Source: Xanthobacteraceae bacterium (GTDB taxonomy: Bacteria > Pseudomonadota > Alphaproteobacteria > Rhizobiales > Xanthobacteraceae). From it: a stretch of 64,000 nucleotides of DNA. The stretch is taken from positions 1 to 64,000 of the forward strand of contig JAIENY010000039.1 of assembly GCA_019750915.1 (NCBI GenBank). Reading direction: 5' to 3'. The translations under genes and the position numbers were made by a program. Under the pieces are notes generated by a model. It was not told where the DNA came from. It worked only from the letters and a program-made list of their open reading frames with translations, and did not search any database. Of the stretch, positions 25,237 to 34,412 are shown piece by piece (positions within the stretch are counted from its first letter, which is position 1; the number at the start of each line of letters is the position of its first letter).

Positions 25237-28200
25237 TCACGCCATGCCGGAATTAGGTTGATGCAGCTGTATGCCCTTCAAGAGGATGCTGTCGAAGGGG
25301 TCGTGCGGCACGGTGATCAGGGTATCGGCTCCGACCATATGCGAATTGGCAATCAGATCGTTGATCGACTGAACGACGCCGTTGATCGAGATCGTATCAC
25401 CGGTCGGATCGAAGCCCTGAATGGTATCGTGGCCGAAGTGATTGTTGAAGACGAACGTATCGCGTCCTCCGTTGCTGACCATGGTGTCATTGCCAGCACT
25501 TGAGACGAAGACATCGTGGCCACTCGTTCCATTCAACGTTGCCGGTTGAAGAGGCAGAGCGTCCTGCCGGAAAATAAAATTTACGGTTCCGCTTGCATCA
25601 TGGGAGTCGGTCAGCGTCACCGCGATCTTCTCGGTCCCGGTCTCGAATGAGCTGACCGTATAGTCGAACCCATTGGACCCCTGCGAGAGTGCATTGTTGA
25701 TATCCTCGAGCGTGCCGCTGAGGGTCAGCGAATGAACTCCGCTATCAACATCAAGATCGTTATGCTGACCATGAAGCGATAGCAGCCCGTCGGACGAGGC
25801 AAGCGTCAGCGTATAGTTGCCGCCGTTGTCACTATCGATATCCGAGCCGAAAACTCCGTTGAACGAGAAAGTATGCGACAAACCGAAATGGCTGAACCCT
25901 TCCGATTCATGGGCGCTCACAGCATTCAGAACAGGTGAATCGTTGATACCCGCGATCGTGATCGTTTCATGCTGAAGGGCAAAGCCGCCGTTACCGTCCT
26001 CGATCTTGTAGGACACGGTAATTGTTTCGGTCTCGCCGGCGGCGAGATGATCGAAGGCTGGATTTTGTGGATCGACATGCAACGTCGATCCATCAAGCGA
26101 CAAACCGGTTGGGGCATCGCTGGACGGCGCGCTGCCGTCGACCTGATATGAGACGTTGGAAACGTAAAGCTGGCTTCCCGCATCCACATCTGAAGCACCG
26201 GACAAAAGATTCGTGCTGAAAGGCCCGTCACCCTCATGGGTCGAAGCAGTCAGGTTGCCCGAAACGGCGGGATCGTCGTTAAAGCCGGTGACGTTCACCA
26301 CGAACTTGGAGATGTCGGTTGCGCCGTGACTGTCCTTCGTCTCGATGTAGAACGTATCCTCGTATTGGCCGCCCTGAAGCGCGTTGATCGCTGCGGAATT
26401 CGGTTTGTAGGTGTAATCACCGTTCGCCGAAACGATCAGTGTACCGAACTGCCCATCGACGCTTCCGTTCGTAAGCTGCCCCTGCTCCAGCACTCCATAG
26501 GAGAGTGCTTGCTGGTCGCCATGATCGATTTCGTGGCCGTGGAGTTGCCCGGTCAAATCCGCGAAAGAGTTATACTCGCCGGTATCGGTCAGCGTACCGG
26601 CATGGACATCTTTAAGGAACGGGCTGTCGTTGCTGCCGACGAGCGTTACGACGACCGGCTGAGTAGTCGTGCCGCCGTGTCCGTCACTGACAGACACGGT
26701 GTAGGTCAACTGCAGGGTTTCACCTTGCCCCAGGAAATCGAGCGCCGAATCCTTGGCATCGAAAATCCAGGATACGGAGCCGTGATTTGCCGACGCACTC
26801 TGAGTAAAGGCCAGCTTGGACTCGAGCGCCTCGATGGCCGAAAGAACCTTGCCACTCGGTGTAACCGCGTGGCCCTCGCTGTCCGTGTAGGCAAAATGAC
26901 CGAACGCCGTTGTCACGGTCAACGAGTCGTTCTGATCAACATCGGAAAGGGTCAGCGAGCCGCTGGCGATATCGTGCGCGTGATCGTGGGTGTGATAGTT
27001 TTGTTCGTTGATGGTGGCTGAGGACACCCCTGATATTACCGGCACGTCGTTCTGGCCCACGACCTTAAAGCTCAGGGTCTGCGTTGCGGTGTCCGGACCG
27101 GATCTGCTGAGAAAGCTCAGCGTGAACTCCAACTTTTGCTCGACACCCAGAAAATCGAATGCCCCGTGCGGAAAGCTCACATAACCCGTTGATTGATCGA
27201 TCTGGATCAAACCTTCGAGAAAAGCCACCGTCACGGACGTCGGAATATTGCCCGTGACACCCGTGATCCTCCCGCTCCCGGCCACGAATGGCGTTACGGT
27301 GTCGGCAAACAGGGGTGCGCCTGTATCGGGATCAACGACGACGACGTGATCTTTGACAAAGAAGCCGCGCGCGTTGGGTCCCAGCGGATTTCCGCTGCTG
27401 GTACCGTCCTGCAGCTCGGTTTCGGAGATCGTGAAAAACTGTGCCTGTGTATTTTGGACAAAACTAAATGTGTATGTCGTTATGCCCGTCACCGGATCGG
27501 TATGTGGCGTTTTCACCTGAATCAATGACGGGGCACCTTCGGACGCAGCCGCCTGAATATTACCCGCGTTGACCTGAGCGAGGTTGTTGCCGCTTGAACC
27601 CGCGTCACCGCGATTGTTCGATTTGGGACTGGAATCGGGGGTGTAGTTAGGAAAATACAGCTGGAAGACCTGCTGAATGATTGCTTTTTCAGCCGTCTGG
27701 TCGGCCAGCGACTTCTGTGAAGTTGTCAGCGAGCTTTGATCGCCGAGAACCGAGACGAGCGACACCTGCCCGGCTTGCGACACCGAACCGATCAGCTCAC
27801 CGGTTATCTTGTTGTAGAGATTATAGGAGCCAGTGTGACCATCGGGCTCGACCAGAACCGAGAACTTTGTCGGACCGTCGTTTGAATCGATTTCAACAAG
27901 AACCGCGGTGCCACGGATACCCATGGTGGCGACCGGCGTCTCGACCTTCATGTTGCCGTTCTTTGCTGTCTGTCCCGCAACGAACGTGATGGTGCCCTGC
28001 ACCAGACTGATCAAGGACGAGTTCGCCGATCCGGTCTCGCTGTACACCATGTCATTGAGGACCATGCGCGCATTCGAGGTCATGCCGAACGCGCTGCCGT
28101 CAATGAACGTCATGCCGATCGAGGAATTCGATCCGGTCTGCACGACGTCGCCCTTCATCACGGCGTCGCCGATTCCCAGTTCGACCGTCACGCCGTTGCG

Positions 28201-28590
28201 GATGACGCTGGCGCCGCCGGAAAGCTTCAGAACGTGGCCAATCACCTGGCCTGCCGCAGGCGCTGCGTTGTCCTGCGCGTAAGCCGTGTGCCCGGTCAGC
28301 GCATCGACGATCGCAGGCGACAGAGTGGCTCCATCCGGCGAAGACAGCGTCGGATGTTTTTCACCGCGGAAATAGTCATGGACGACATATTTCTGGTTTG
28401 CGTCCGTCAGGACAAGATCGACGCCGGCGCGGCTGTAGGAGCCGGAGAACAGCAGGTGCGCGTCCGGGATCGTGACGACATCCCCGGTCGCTCCCTCATG
28501 GTGCGAATGCCCAAAATGGAATTGATCCCCCGTGGCCGAAACGGACGCCGAGGAAAAATCTTTGTCGTCAAATCTGGCCGTAAGGCTCAT
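25237..28590 (-). CDS. Large FecR/cadherin-like/RTX adhesin, LapA-like
   Basis: A secreted adhesin of about 1117 residues (ATG 28590; an in-frame GTG at 28599 is an alternative). An N-terminal plug-like region (1-110) ends in a Pro-Ala-Ala-Gly site (about 111-114). A FecR-type module follows (about 115-235, ASVIRNGVTVELGIGDAVMKGD through VATMGIRGTAV). Then come several VCBS/cadherin-like repeats, recognisable by recurring GQNDVPVISG, GSNDSPFL, GFNDDPAVSG and GINDSPVLNA joints. The C-terminus has RTX-type calcium loops (GTSGHDVFVSSAGNDTMVSN) and a type I secretion tail. The two exporter genes follow, and a LapG-like protease is divergent. Confidence 0.88.
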   Translation of the reverse strand: MSLTARFDDKDFSSASVSATGDQFHFGHSHHEGATGDVVTIPDAHLLFSGSYSRAGVDLVLTDANQKYVVHDYFRGEKHPTLSSPDGATLSPAIVDALTGHTAYAQDNAAPAAGQVIGHVLKLSGGASVIRNGVTVELGIGDAVMKGDVVQTGSNSSIGMTFIDGSAFGMTSNARMVLNDMVYSETGSANSSLISLVQGTITFVAGQTAKNGNMKVETPVATMGIRGTAVLVEIDSNDGPTKFSVLVEPDGHTGSYNLYNKITGELIGSVSQAGQVSLVSVLGDQSSLTTSQKSLADQTAEKAIIQQVFQLYFPNYTPDSSPKSNNRGDAGSSGNNLAQVNAGNIQAAASEGAPSLIQVKTPHTDPVTGITTYTFSFVQNTQAQFFTISETELQDGTSSGNPLGPNARGFFVKDHVVVVDPDTGAPLFADTVTPFVAGSGRITGVTGNIPTSVTVAFLEGLIQIDQSTGYVSFPHGAFDFLGVEQKLEFTLSFLSRSGPDTATQTLSFKVVGQNDVPVISGVSSATINEQNYHTHDHAHDIASGSLTLSDVDQNDSLTVTTAFGHFAYTDSEGHAVTPSGKVLSAIEALESKLAFTQSASANHGSVSWIFDAKDSALDFLGQGETLQLTYTVSVSDGHGGTTTQPVVVTLVGSNDSPFLKDVHAGTLTDTGEYNSFADLTGQLHGHEIDHGDQQALSYGVLEQGQLTNGSVDGQFGTLIVSANGDYTYKPNSAAINALQGGQYEDTFYIETKDSHGATDISKFVVNVTGFNDDPAVSGNLTASTHEGDGPFSTNLLSGASDVDAGSQLYVSNVSYQVDGSAPSSDAPTGLSLDGSTLHVDPQNPAFDHLAAGETETITVSYKIEDGNGGFALQHETITIAGINDSPVLNAVSAHESEGFSHFGLSHTFSFNGVFGSDIDSDNGGNYTLTLASSDGLLSLHGQHNDLDVDSGVHSLTLSGTLEDINNALSQGSNGFDYTVSSFETGTEKIAVTLTDSHDASGTVNFIFRQDALPLQPATLNGTSGHDVFVSSAGNDTMVSNGGRDTFVFNNHFGHDTIQGFDPTGDTISINGVVQSINDLIANSHMVGADTLITVPHDPFDSILLKGIQLHQPNSGMA

Positions 28591-28599
28591 CTCGACCAC

Positions 28600-28990
28600 C
28601 GACGGAAAAGGTTAAACCGATATTAATAAAATCTACTCAGGTCATATCACCGTCTTAAGCTTCACAATAGCCAATTGAGGCCCCAACGGCCCCTAACAGT
28701 TGATTTTAATGCTTTTGACCGGGGTATAGTTAAACGGACAGAGCGGCACACCCGGCACGCGACATCGGTGGTGATATCATGACCGATCGGTCAAAGGTTA
28801 TGGGCTCCAAACAATCATTAAAATTGTCACGACCGCCAAAACCATCGGTTTTGGACAGTAACCGAAAAGCCCGCGACCGACTACCTCCCTAAAGTCCCAA
28901 GCAAGCTTTGAACCTTAGCGTGCCCTGCAACAGACCGGGGACACGAGCGGCTTCAAGCCTGACCGATGCCCCGGCGACAGGGGCGTTGTT
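28600..28990. other. Divergent promoter region between adhesin and LapG-like genes
   Basis: About 390 bases without a gene, A/T-rich near 28620-28730. It must carry promoters for both the adhesin/exporter operon and the protease gene. The one clear element is a palindrome at 28780-28793, listed separately. I see no convincing sigma70 hexamer pair. Confidence 0.6.
28780..28793. promoter_or_regulatory. Palindromic operator candidate
   Basis: TGACCGATCGGTCA is a perfect 14-base palindrome of the form bound by TetR-family repressors. It lies roughly 190 bases from each flanking start codon. No TetR gene is in the window, so a regulator would act in trans. Confidence 0.5.
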
Positions 28991-29869
28991 ATGTTGCGTG
29001 GGTTCAGGGTCTCGAGGGGGGCTGCCGCCATGACGTTGGCGCTGGCTGTCATAATTCATGTGACGAACGCCGGTGCGGTCCCCGCCTCAACGCCAACCGA
29101 CTCCAGTTCGGCAGCCTTCGCAGCCACTGAACCCTTCGGCCTTCTCACCGAGAACGTCATCGAAGGTCCGCTGCATGCCAAATGGCAGGCTGCATTCGCG
29201 TCCATGGCCGCGGACATCGCGATTATGTCGGCCTGCGAAGGCCAGACCGTCCCCTGCGCCGCCTCCACGGCCGAAACGCAAATGTTCGCCATCGCAACCG
29301 CCGCGCGCGAACGAAGCGGCCTGGCGCTGATCGGCACGGTGAACCGAGCGGTCAATCTGACAATCCGGCCTATCAGCGATATGGCGCAATATGGCGTCGA
29401 GGATCTTTGGGCAGCCCCATTGGCGACGATGACATCGGGCGCCGGCGACTGCGAGGATTATGCGATCGCGAAGCTGGCTCTGCTGCGCATCGCCGGTGTG
29501 AGCGCCTCGGATCTGCGGCTCGTGATCCTGCGCAATCTTGTCGCCAACGAGGACCACGCGGTGGCGGCGGTGCATTTGAAAGGCGACTGGTACCTTCTGG
29601 ACAACCGGCACATGATGCTGGTGAAAGACCTGCAGCTTGACGGCTTCAGGCCCCTGTTCGTCCTCGGCTTTGACGGAGTCAGGCGCTTTACCGAACCCTT
29701 GTTGGTGGCTGACGCAGTGCGGGCTGCGAAGCCCGTCGCCTTCGCCGGCGACGACGCCACGCGGCTGGCCAGTGCTACGTTTCTGTCCATTCCGCCGCTC
29801 GGCAACGACATTGCCAGCCATTCGGATCCCGGATCGATCTGGGGATTCCCGCTCGCTGGAACTCTTTGA
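28991..29869 (+). CDS. Periplasmic transglutaminase-like cysteine protease, LapG family
   Basis: LapG-type (BTLCP, DUF920) proteases clip the N-terminal retention module of LapA-type adhesins and release the cells from a surface. The 292-residue protein has a signal peptide (about 1-33, hydrophobic TLALAVIIHVTNAGAV). The papain-like triad is visible: Cys154 in GAGDCEDYAIAK, His189 in EDHAVAAV, and Asp204 in LLDNRHMML. The spacing matches the family. It is divergent from the FecR/RTX adhesin, which has a matching di-alanine site. In LapG systems a c-di-GMP receptor (LapD) restrains the protease; none is visible here. Confidence 0.88.
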   Translation: MLRGFRVSRGAAAMTLALAVIIHVTNAGAVPASTPTDSSSAAFAATEPFGLLTENVIEGPLHAKWQAAFASMAADIAIMSACEGQTVPCAASTAETQMFAIATAARERSGLALIGTVNRAVNLTIRPISDMAQYGVEDLWAAPLATMTSGAGDCEDYAIAKLALLRIAGVSASDLRLVILRNLVANEDHAVAAVHLKGDWYLLDNRHMMLVKDLQLDGFRPLFVLGFDGVRRFTEPLLVADAVRAAKPVAFAGDDATRLASATFLSIPPLGNDIASHSDPGSIWGFPLAGTL

Positions 29870-30084
29870 GCTCAGCCAAGTTCTCGACATGCGGCCAATC
29901 AACCGGCCGGGCATTCGAGGTCCCCTTGCGGAAACCGGAATACGAAAACAAGCTCCGAAACAAGGAGATCGCCGACAATGAGGCCGTCAGCTCGGCGTTC
30001 AGTCAGGCTCGCCTCTCCGTATGGGCTGTGATGAGTTGCTGTCTGGCCGTTTTGGGGACCGTGTTTTATTTCCTAACACGATAA
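29866..30084 (+). CDS. Small C-terminally anchored membrane protein
   Basis: A 72-residue frame starting at TTG 29866, overlapping the protease stop, so coupled translation is possible, although I see no strong ribosome binding site. The first approximately 50 residues are polar (RKPEYENKLRNKEIADNEAVSS) and the last approximately 22 form one membrane helix (WAVMSCCLAVLGTVFYFLTR). It could be a partner or anchor for the protease; this is a guess from position. Confidence 0.45.
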   Translation: MSSAKFSTCGQSTGRAFEVPLRKPEYENKLRNKEIADNEAVSSAFSQARLSVWAVMSCCLAVLGTVFYFLTR

Positions 30085-30102
30085 CGTCCGACCGCCCCCG
30101 GC

Positions 30103-30606
30103 TTACTTGCTGAACGTCATGTCGATGCATTTCAGAATGTCAGGTTCGATACCCATGACCAATCCGATGCACCCTCGGACACTTTGCTTTGCCGTGTCGG
30201 TGACCCAGATCGCCGTGCCGCCGGATCCGAAAAAGGCGTTGGTGTTCGGCGGCTCAGTTTCGGTCGCATCGAAGCTGTAGCTTGAATCGACCGGGAAAAC
30301 CCGTGTTTTCAAAATACAATTTCCATCGGAATCGGTTTTCAGGATTTCCTTCGCATTCCGCGTAACGCCGACGGAAACCTGACAGCGATAGAACTCGGAT
30401 GTGTGAGCGTTCAGGACATAGGCGAAGGATTTGCAGCTGATAACCTGCTGTTTTCCGGGCAAGAGTGCGCGCGTGCAAGCGATCCTCTGGAGAGGTGCAA
30501 TCTTGAAAATATCGTCGGCCAGCGCGGCGCGCGGCGCGGCCATCCCGCACAGACCCGTCAACATTCCCAACGCTGATAACACCGAACAGGCAACACGGCT
30601 TTTCAT
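30103..30606 (-). CDS. Exported hypothetical protein
   Basis: A 167-residue secreted protein. ATG 30606 has AGGAAG upstream and starts a signal peptide ending at APRAALA. The mature part has six cysteines (ACTRALL, SCKSF, RCQVS, NCILK, GCIGL, KCID), compatible with disulfides in the periplasm, and a Ser/Tyr/Phe-rich middle. I do not recognise the family. It is the last of three minus-strand genes, 32 bases after the DUF6537-like gene. Confidence 0.75.
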   Translation of the reverse strand: MKSRVACSVLSALGMLTGLCGMAAPRAALADDIFKIAPLQRIACTRALLPGKQQVISCKSFAYVLNAHTSEFYRCQVSVGVTRNAKEILKTDSDGNCILKTRVFPVDSSYSFDATETEPPNTNAFFGSGGTAIWVTDTAKQSVRGCIGLVMGIEPDILKCIDMTFSK

Positions 30607-30637
30607 TCGCACTTCCTGACCAAAATCCAACATGAAG

Positions 30638-31495
30638 CTAGTTTGCGCCAGCCTCAGCATTCTCGCCGATGATCTCTACAAGAAGATGATCAAATTGGCG
30701 ACTGTCAGGTATCGTACCCGCCGCTTTCACCGCCTGCTGCACCGTCCCGGCCATATTTTCCAAACATAGCACCCCATCGCAGGCGGGCTTGATCAAACGG
30801 TCAACGATGGCATGCCATCGATCAAGGCCCTCATGATAGGTCGCGCCCGTGCCATTGATGAGATCCGCAGATCGAATTACCTCGACCGCGGCGTCGTGCT
30901 GTTTGAGCATGGTCCGATCCACCATATGCAGCCAACGCTCCACCCATGCACGTTCGATCCTGGCGCGTTTGGAATACATCCGCACACGCTTCAGCAGCGC
31001 ATAAGTCCCGGCCTTTTTTCGCCCGCCGGGTGTCGATCCGTCGAAACTGACCGACATCGCGCGCCTGGACCATCCCAGATAACTCAACACCGGCGTCACC
31101 TGGTCCGCAGCATTCGGGGGCAACATGCCGACCATATCGATCAGACAGACGGCACCGGCAGGAGAGCGTTCTCCAGTCTCGAGTGCCCGCATTGCCAGCG
31201 CGGCAACATCGTCGAATCGCATCCGGCGATCCATCCTTACGGCGAGCTCCGACAGAAAAGGACAGCCCGCTTTCTTTGGCCCCACATAGCGGGCAAGGCG
31301 CTCAAGATACAGCAACGCGTAATCCGGATCTTGATAGGCGCTCAGGGATACGACCGCCCTCTCGGCGATACTGGCTACCTCTGGCTCCATGTACGCCGAC
31401 AATTCCGCCAGCCGCCCCTTCGCGAAGGCCTCGCTCCGCGATGATTCGCCGAAATATCTATCCTTGAGCAGCCGTATCGGGACGGGAAGCTTCAC
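30638..31495 (-). CDS. Stand-alone DUF6537-like protein
   Basis: A 285-residue soluble protein. The pattern ELSAYMEPEVAS, LSAYQDPDYALLYLERLARY and later helices resembles the DUF6537 region found at the end of fused indolepyruvate ferredoxin oxidoreductases. Here the domain stands alone, without the thiamine-diphosphate or gamma domains. The recollection is moderate. Its start overlaps the stop of the cNMP-binding gene upstream (ATGA), so the two are co-translated. A role in cyclic-nucleotide-linked signalling is possible by position only. Confidence 0.55.
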   Translation of the reverse strand: MKLPVPIRLLKDRYFGESSRSEAFAKGRLAELSAYMEPEVASIAERAVVSLSAYQDPDYALLYLERLARYVGPKKAGCPFLSELAVRMDRRMRFDDVAALAMRALETGERSPAGAVCLIDMVGMLPPNAADQVTPVLSYLGWSRRAMSVSFDGSTPGGRKKAGTYALLKRVRMYSKRARIERAWVERWLHMVDRTMLKQHDAAVEVIRSADLINGTGATYHEGLDRWHAIVDRLIKPACDGVLCLENMAGTVQQAVKAAGTIPDSRQFDHLLVEIIGENAEAGAN

Positions 31496-32136
31496 GCTGC
31501 AGCCTGGGCCTTAAGATCGGCCAACTCGGTCTGGAGCCGCTCAACGTTCTGAAACAGCCGGGCGCTCACCAGCCGCAAGAAATAAAAGCCGAACTCGGGG
31601 TTTTGAACGTAAAGCTCCTCGACCTTCCGGTAGCTGACGCTGAGGACGAGACCATCTTCGACGCATTCCAGAGTCTGCGTTCGCGAATTGTCTGGAGAGA
31701 GCATACCCAGCTCACCGACAATCGTGCCGGTCGGCAATTCAATGCCCGATTCAACAAGCTGGTATTTGCCGCTCACGATGTAGAACATCTCTTCGGCCTT
31801 CTCGTGTTTGTAGAACAGCACGTCACCGGCCTTGAAGCGCCGCTCTGTCATGAACGGGCGCAGCCAACTCATTGACAGATTGCCGCTCACCGACCGCTTC
31901 ACATTCCTGACCAGAAGAAGCATTTCCCGGAGGCGATAGACGTTGAGCGGCAGAAGGATGATATGCAGCGCCATGATCGGGTAATTGTTATGGTGAAGTG
32001 CATAAACGATAAGAACGACGTTTGTGAGGATTCCGAAGACGCGCAACGGAATCATGGTGCGCATGGTGTAACCGGCGACGATGAAGGCTGATGCGATCAG
32101 CCCGCCCGCGCCTGACGCCATTCCTGACATATCCAT
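31492..32136 (-). CDS. Membrane-anchored cyclic-nucleotide-binding protein
   Basis: A 214-residue protein (ATG 32136; a TTG three codons upstream is possible). Three hydrophobic segments lie in the first approximately 75 residues (GLIASAFIVAGYTM, VFGILTNVVLIVYALHH, YPIMALHIILLPLNVYRL), a Popeye-like arrangement. A Crp-type beta-roll follows (about 98-185, DVLFYKHEKAEEMFYIVSGKYQLVE, then GTIVGELGML) with the phosphate-binding-cassette equivalent GELGMLSPDNSRTQT, including Arg. The C-terminal helix is coiled-coil-like. It is probably an effector that reads cAMP or cGMP at the membrane; an adenylate cyclase is encoded 2 kb away. Confidence 0.82.
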   Translation of the reverse strand: MDMSGMASGAGGLIASAFIVAGYTMRTMIPLRVFGILTNVVLIVYALHHNNYPIMALHIILLPLNVYRLREMLLLVRNVKRSVSGNLSMSWLRPFMTERRFKAGDVLFYKHEKAEEMFYIVSGKYQLVESGIELPTGTIVGELGMLSPDNSRTQTLECVEDGLVLSVSYRKVEELYVQNPEFGFYFLRLVSARLFQNVERLQTELADLKAQAAA

Positions 32137-32344
32137 GGAAGCCAACCCGGTTATCTGAAACTGTTGACGAGTGCCAAAAGACGGCCGGAAGCCGCCAGTG
32201 CCGCTGCCGTTTTACGACAGAGTCCCCCTTAGACCGAAACTGTTTTCGCAAAAGGGTCATCAAACATCCCGTCTTAACCGTCGTCTTCGTTGACGAAAGC
32301 CAAAAGGACGGGCAGGTTCTGCGCGCTCAAACGTTATTCTGGCT

Positions 32345-33469
32345 ATGGAAATCCCGCTGCCTCAACCCGCCGCCGAAGTTGCCGAAAACAAAGGCGTCCA
32401 GACGTTCGAACACCCCCGCCTGACGTATGCCGTTATCGCTGTTGGCATCGCGGCCATGCTGGCGTTGTCGATGCCGGACACCCAATACGTCGTGTCGGAG
32501 TGGTTGGAGGCGGCCATCTACGGATGCGTGATCTTTTTTGCCGTGCAGTGGGGCCAGGAAGTCCTTCAAAGCGCACGGACCACAGGAATCCGGTCTTACG
32601 TTTTGTCGGCCGTGGGAATTATCGATCTCGCTTCCGCCCTCGCTATTCCGCTGGTTCGCCTGTCGGGTGTGAGCGCAAAATCGGCATCGCTGCTGACCGT
32701 CCTGTGGCTGCTGAAGCCGGTGTCGCGGATCCCCGGACTGAAACAGCTTCGCCGGGTTCTTGTGAGGGAATCCGGTCCGCTTATCAGCGTGCTCGTGCTG
32801 TTCTTGATTGTTCTGTTCATGGCCGCGGTCCTGATCCATGTGATCGAGCGAAACGAACAGCCTGCTGTGTTTGGCAGTGTCCCCGCGTCGCTATGGTGGG
32901 CAGTCGTCACTCTGACCACGACAGGCTACGGCGACGTCGTCCCGGTGACGCCCGCGGGCCGGATGGTTGCGGCGATGCTAATGATCTGCGGCCTCGGCGT
33001 CTTCGGACTATGGACCGGTATTCTGGCAAACGGCTTCGCAGCTGAAAACCGTCGGCACAACTCCATTCAGACCTGGGAGTCGCTCGGCAAAGTCCCGTTT
33101 TTCGCCGCCCTTGGCCCGGCCATCCTGGCTGACGTGGCGAGTTCGCTGCGCCGGATCGATCTCAGAGCCCGGACCGTCGTGATCCGGCGCGGCGATCAGG
33201 GTGATTGCATGTATTTTGTGGCTGCGGGCGCGGTCGCCGTCAATTTGCCCTCGAAGCGCATTGAGCTTGGAGTCGGCTCGTTTTTCGGCGAGCTGGCGCT
33301 GCTGGAAAATCACACCCGAACAGCGGACGTCATCACGGCCAAAGCGACAACGCTTCTGGTTCTCGATGTGGCAGACTTCCGCACCCTGATGGCGCGCCAT
33401 CCCGATCTGGCAAAAGCTATCGACAACGAAGCCGCGCGCCGGGCCACCGAAAATGCAGGAACAGCCTGA
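32345..33469 (+). CDS. Cyclic-nucleotide-gated potassium channel, MlotiK1 type
   Basis: A 374-residue inner-membrane channel. A six-helix transmembrane domain (S1-S6, about 25-220) contains the selectivity filter TLTTTGYGD and pore helix SLWWAVVTL; the S6 region GLGVFGLWTGILANGF is nearly that of Mesorhizobium loti MlotiK1 as I recall it. Unlike voltage-gated channels, S4 is weakly charged. The C-terminal cNMP-binding domain has the phosphate-binding cassette SFFGELALLENHTRTA with the key arginine, so it should bind cAMP or cGMP and open. It is divergent from the cNMP-binding membrane protein and followed by a hydrolase and cyclase on the other strand. Confidence 0.94.
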   Translation: MEIPLPQPAAEVAENKGVQTFEHPRLTYAVIAVGIAAMLALSMPDTQYVVSEWLEAAIYGCVIFFAVQWGQEVLQSARTTGIRSYVLSAVGIIDLASALAIPLVRLSGVSAKSASLLTVLWLLKPVSRIPGLKQLRRVLVRESGPLISVLVLFLIVLFMAAVLIHVIERNEQPAVFGSVPASLWWAVVTLTTTGYGDVVPVTPAGRMVAAMLMICGLGVFGLWTGILANGFAAENRRHNSIQTWESLGKVPFFAALGPAILADVASSLRRIDLRARTVVIRRGDQGDCMYFVAAGAVAVNLPSKRIELGVGSFFGELALLENHTRTADVITAKATTLLVLDVADFRTLMARHPDLAKAIDNEAARRATENAGTA

Positions 33470-33473
33470 TCGA

Positions 33474-34412
33474 TCAGACCTCGATGATCTCTCCTTCGCG
33501 GGCAACAATCGTACCGGGCCGTGCCTCGGTCACCTCGGCACCTATGCGGTCCATGATGTCGTCGGAATGGTCCGGATCGTGATGAAACAGGCACAAGGTT
33601 TTAACACCGGCTGCGTCCGCGAAATCGACAACCTGCTGCCAGCTCGCGTGGCCCCAGCCCTTGTGCTCCGGTAGTTCTGCGTTCGTGTAGGTCGAATCCA
33701 TGATCAGAACATCGGCATCTCGCGCAAGAGAGAGCCAAGCGGAATCGATATTATCGAGCTCTGTATCGGTGAGGTAACACACCGCCAGGCCGCCATATTC
33801 GACCCGGTATCCCGTCGCTCCCCCCGGATGATTGAGCGCGGCGGTTCGAATAATAATCCCCTCGCAAGGCAACAACTCCTCACCGCGCTGAAAGTCATTG
33901 AACGACACGCCGTCACTCGCCGTCTCCAATCCAACGGGAAATAACGGAAAGCTCATCAGCCGCGTGATGGCGGCCTTTGTTCCACCGATCTGGTCGAATC
34001 CCCCTGCCCAGATCCGCAGGTTCTGTCCGCTCCTGAACAGGGGTGCGAAGTACGGCAGCCCGATGAGATGATCGATATGACCATGACTGAGGAACATATT
34101 GATGTCCCGTGTCGACCCGGACTGAACAATCTTCTCGCCAAGCTTTCGGATTCCCGAACCCGCGTCGAAAATCAGCAGATCATCGCCGCAACGCATCTCG
34201 ACGCACGACGTATGACCGCCGTAACGCGCCGTCTCCGGACCCGCACATGTGATGCTGCCGCGCACGCCCCAAAATTTGATCGTAATGGACTTCGCCAAAG
34301 CACGTTCTGAAGACAAATCAAATTCCGGAGGAAGGAGGGATTGGGACTGCACGAAGTAGAGCGATATTGGCGAGAACGCTACTTGGTCGTCAATGCAAAA
34401 ACTCCATTCCAA
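33474..34412 (-). CDS. Metallo-beta-lactamase-fold hydrolase, possible cyclic nucleotide phosphodiesterase
   Basis: A protein of up to 312 residues with the metal motif LSHGHIDHLIGLPY (HxHxDH), a further His in ALNHPGGATGYR, TDTELDN, and a terminal histidine cluster LFHHDPDHSDD. The opening FWGVRGSITCAG...RYGGHTSCVE is a recognisable MBL subfamily often found with signalling domains. The ATG at 34412 lies inside the end of the cyclase gene and has no good ribosome binding site; homologous sequence starts only near SITIKFWG, so the true start may be internal (GTG 34352 or a later TTG). Downstream coupling to the cyclase suggests it degrades the cyclic nucleotide, which is inference. Confidence 0.8.
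   Translation of the reverse strand: MEWSFCIDDQVAFSPISLYFVQSQSLLPPEFDLSSERALAKSITIKFWGVRGSITCAGPETARYGGHTSCVEMRCGDDLLIFDAGSGIRKLGEKIVQSGSTRDINMFLSHGHIDHLIGLPYFAPLFRSGQNLRIWAGGFDQIGGTKAAITRLMSFPLFPVGLETASDGVSFNDFQRGEELLPCEGIIIRTAALNHPGGATGYRVEYGGLAVCYLTDTELDNIDSAWLSLARDADVLIMDSTYTNAELPEHKGWGHASWQQVVDFADAAGVKTLCLFHHDPDHSDDIMDRIGAEVTEARPGTIVAREGEIIEV

Noticed and set aside
26236-27021. Long plus-strand frame inside the adhesin
   Set aside because: It is antisense to the repeat region of the adhesin, has no ribosome binding site, and its product has no recognisable fold.
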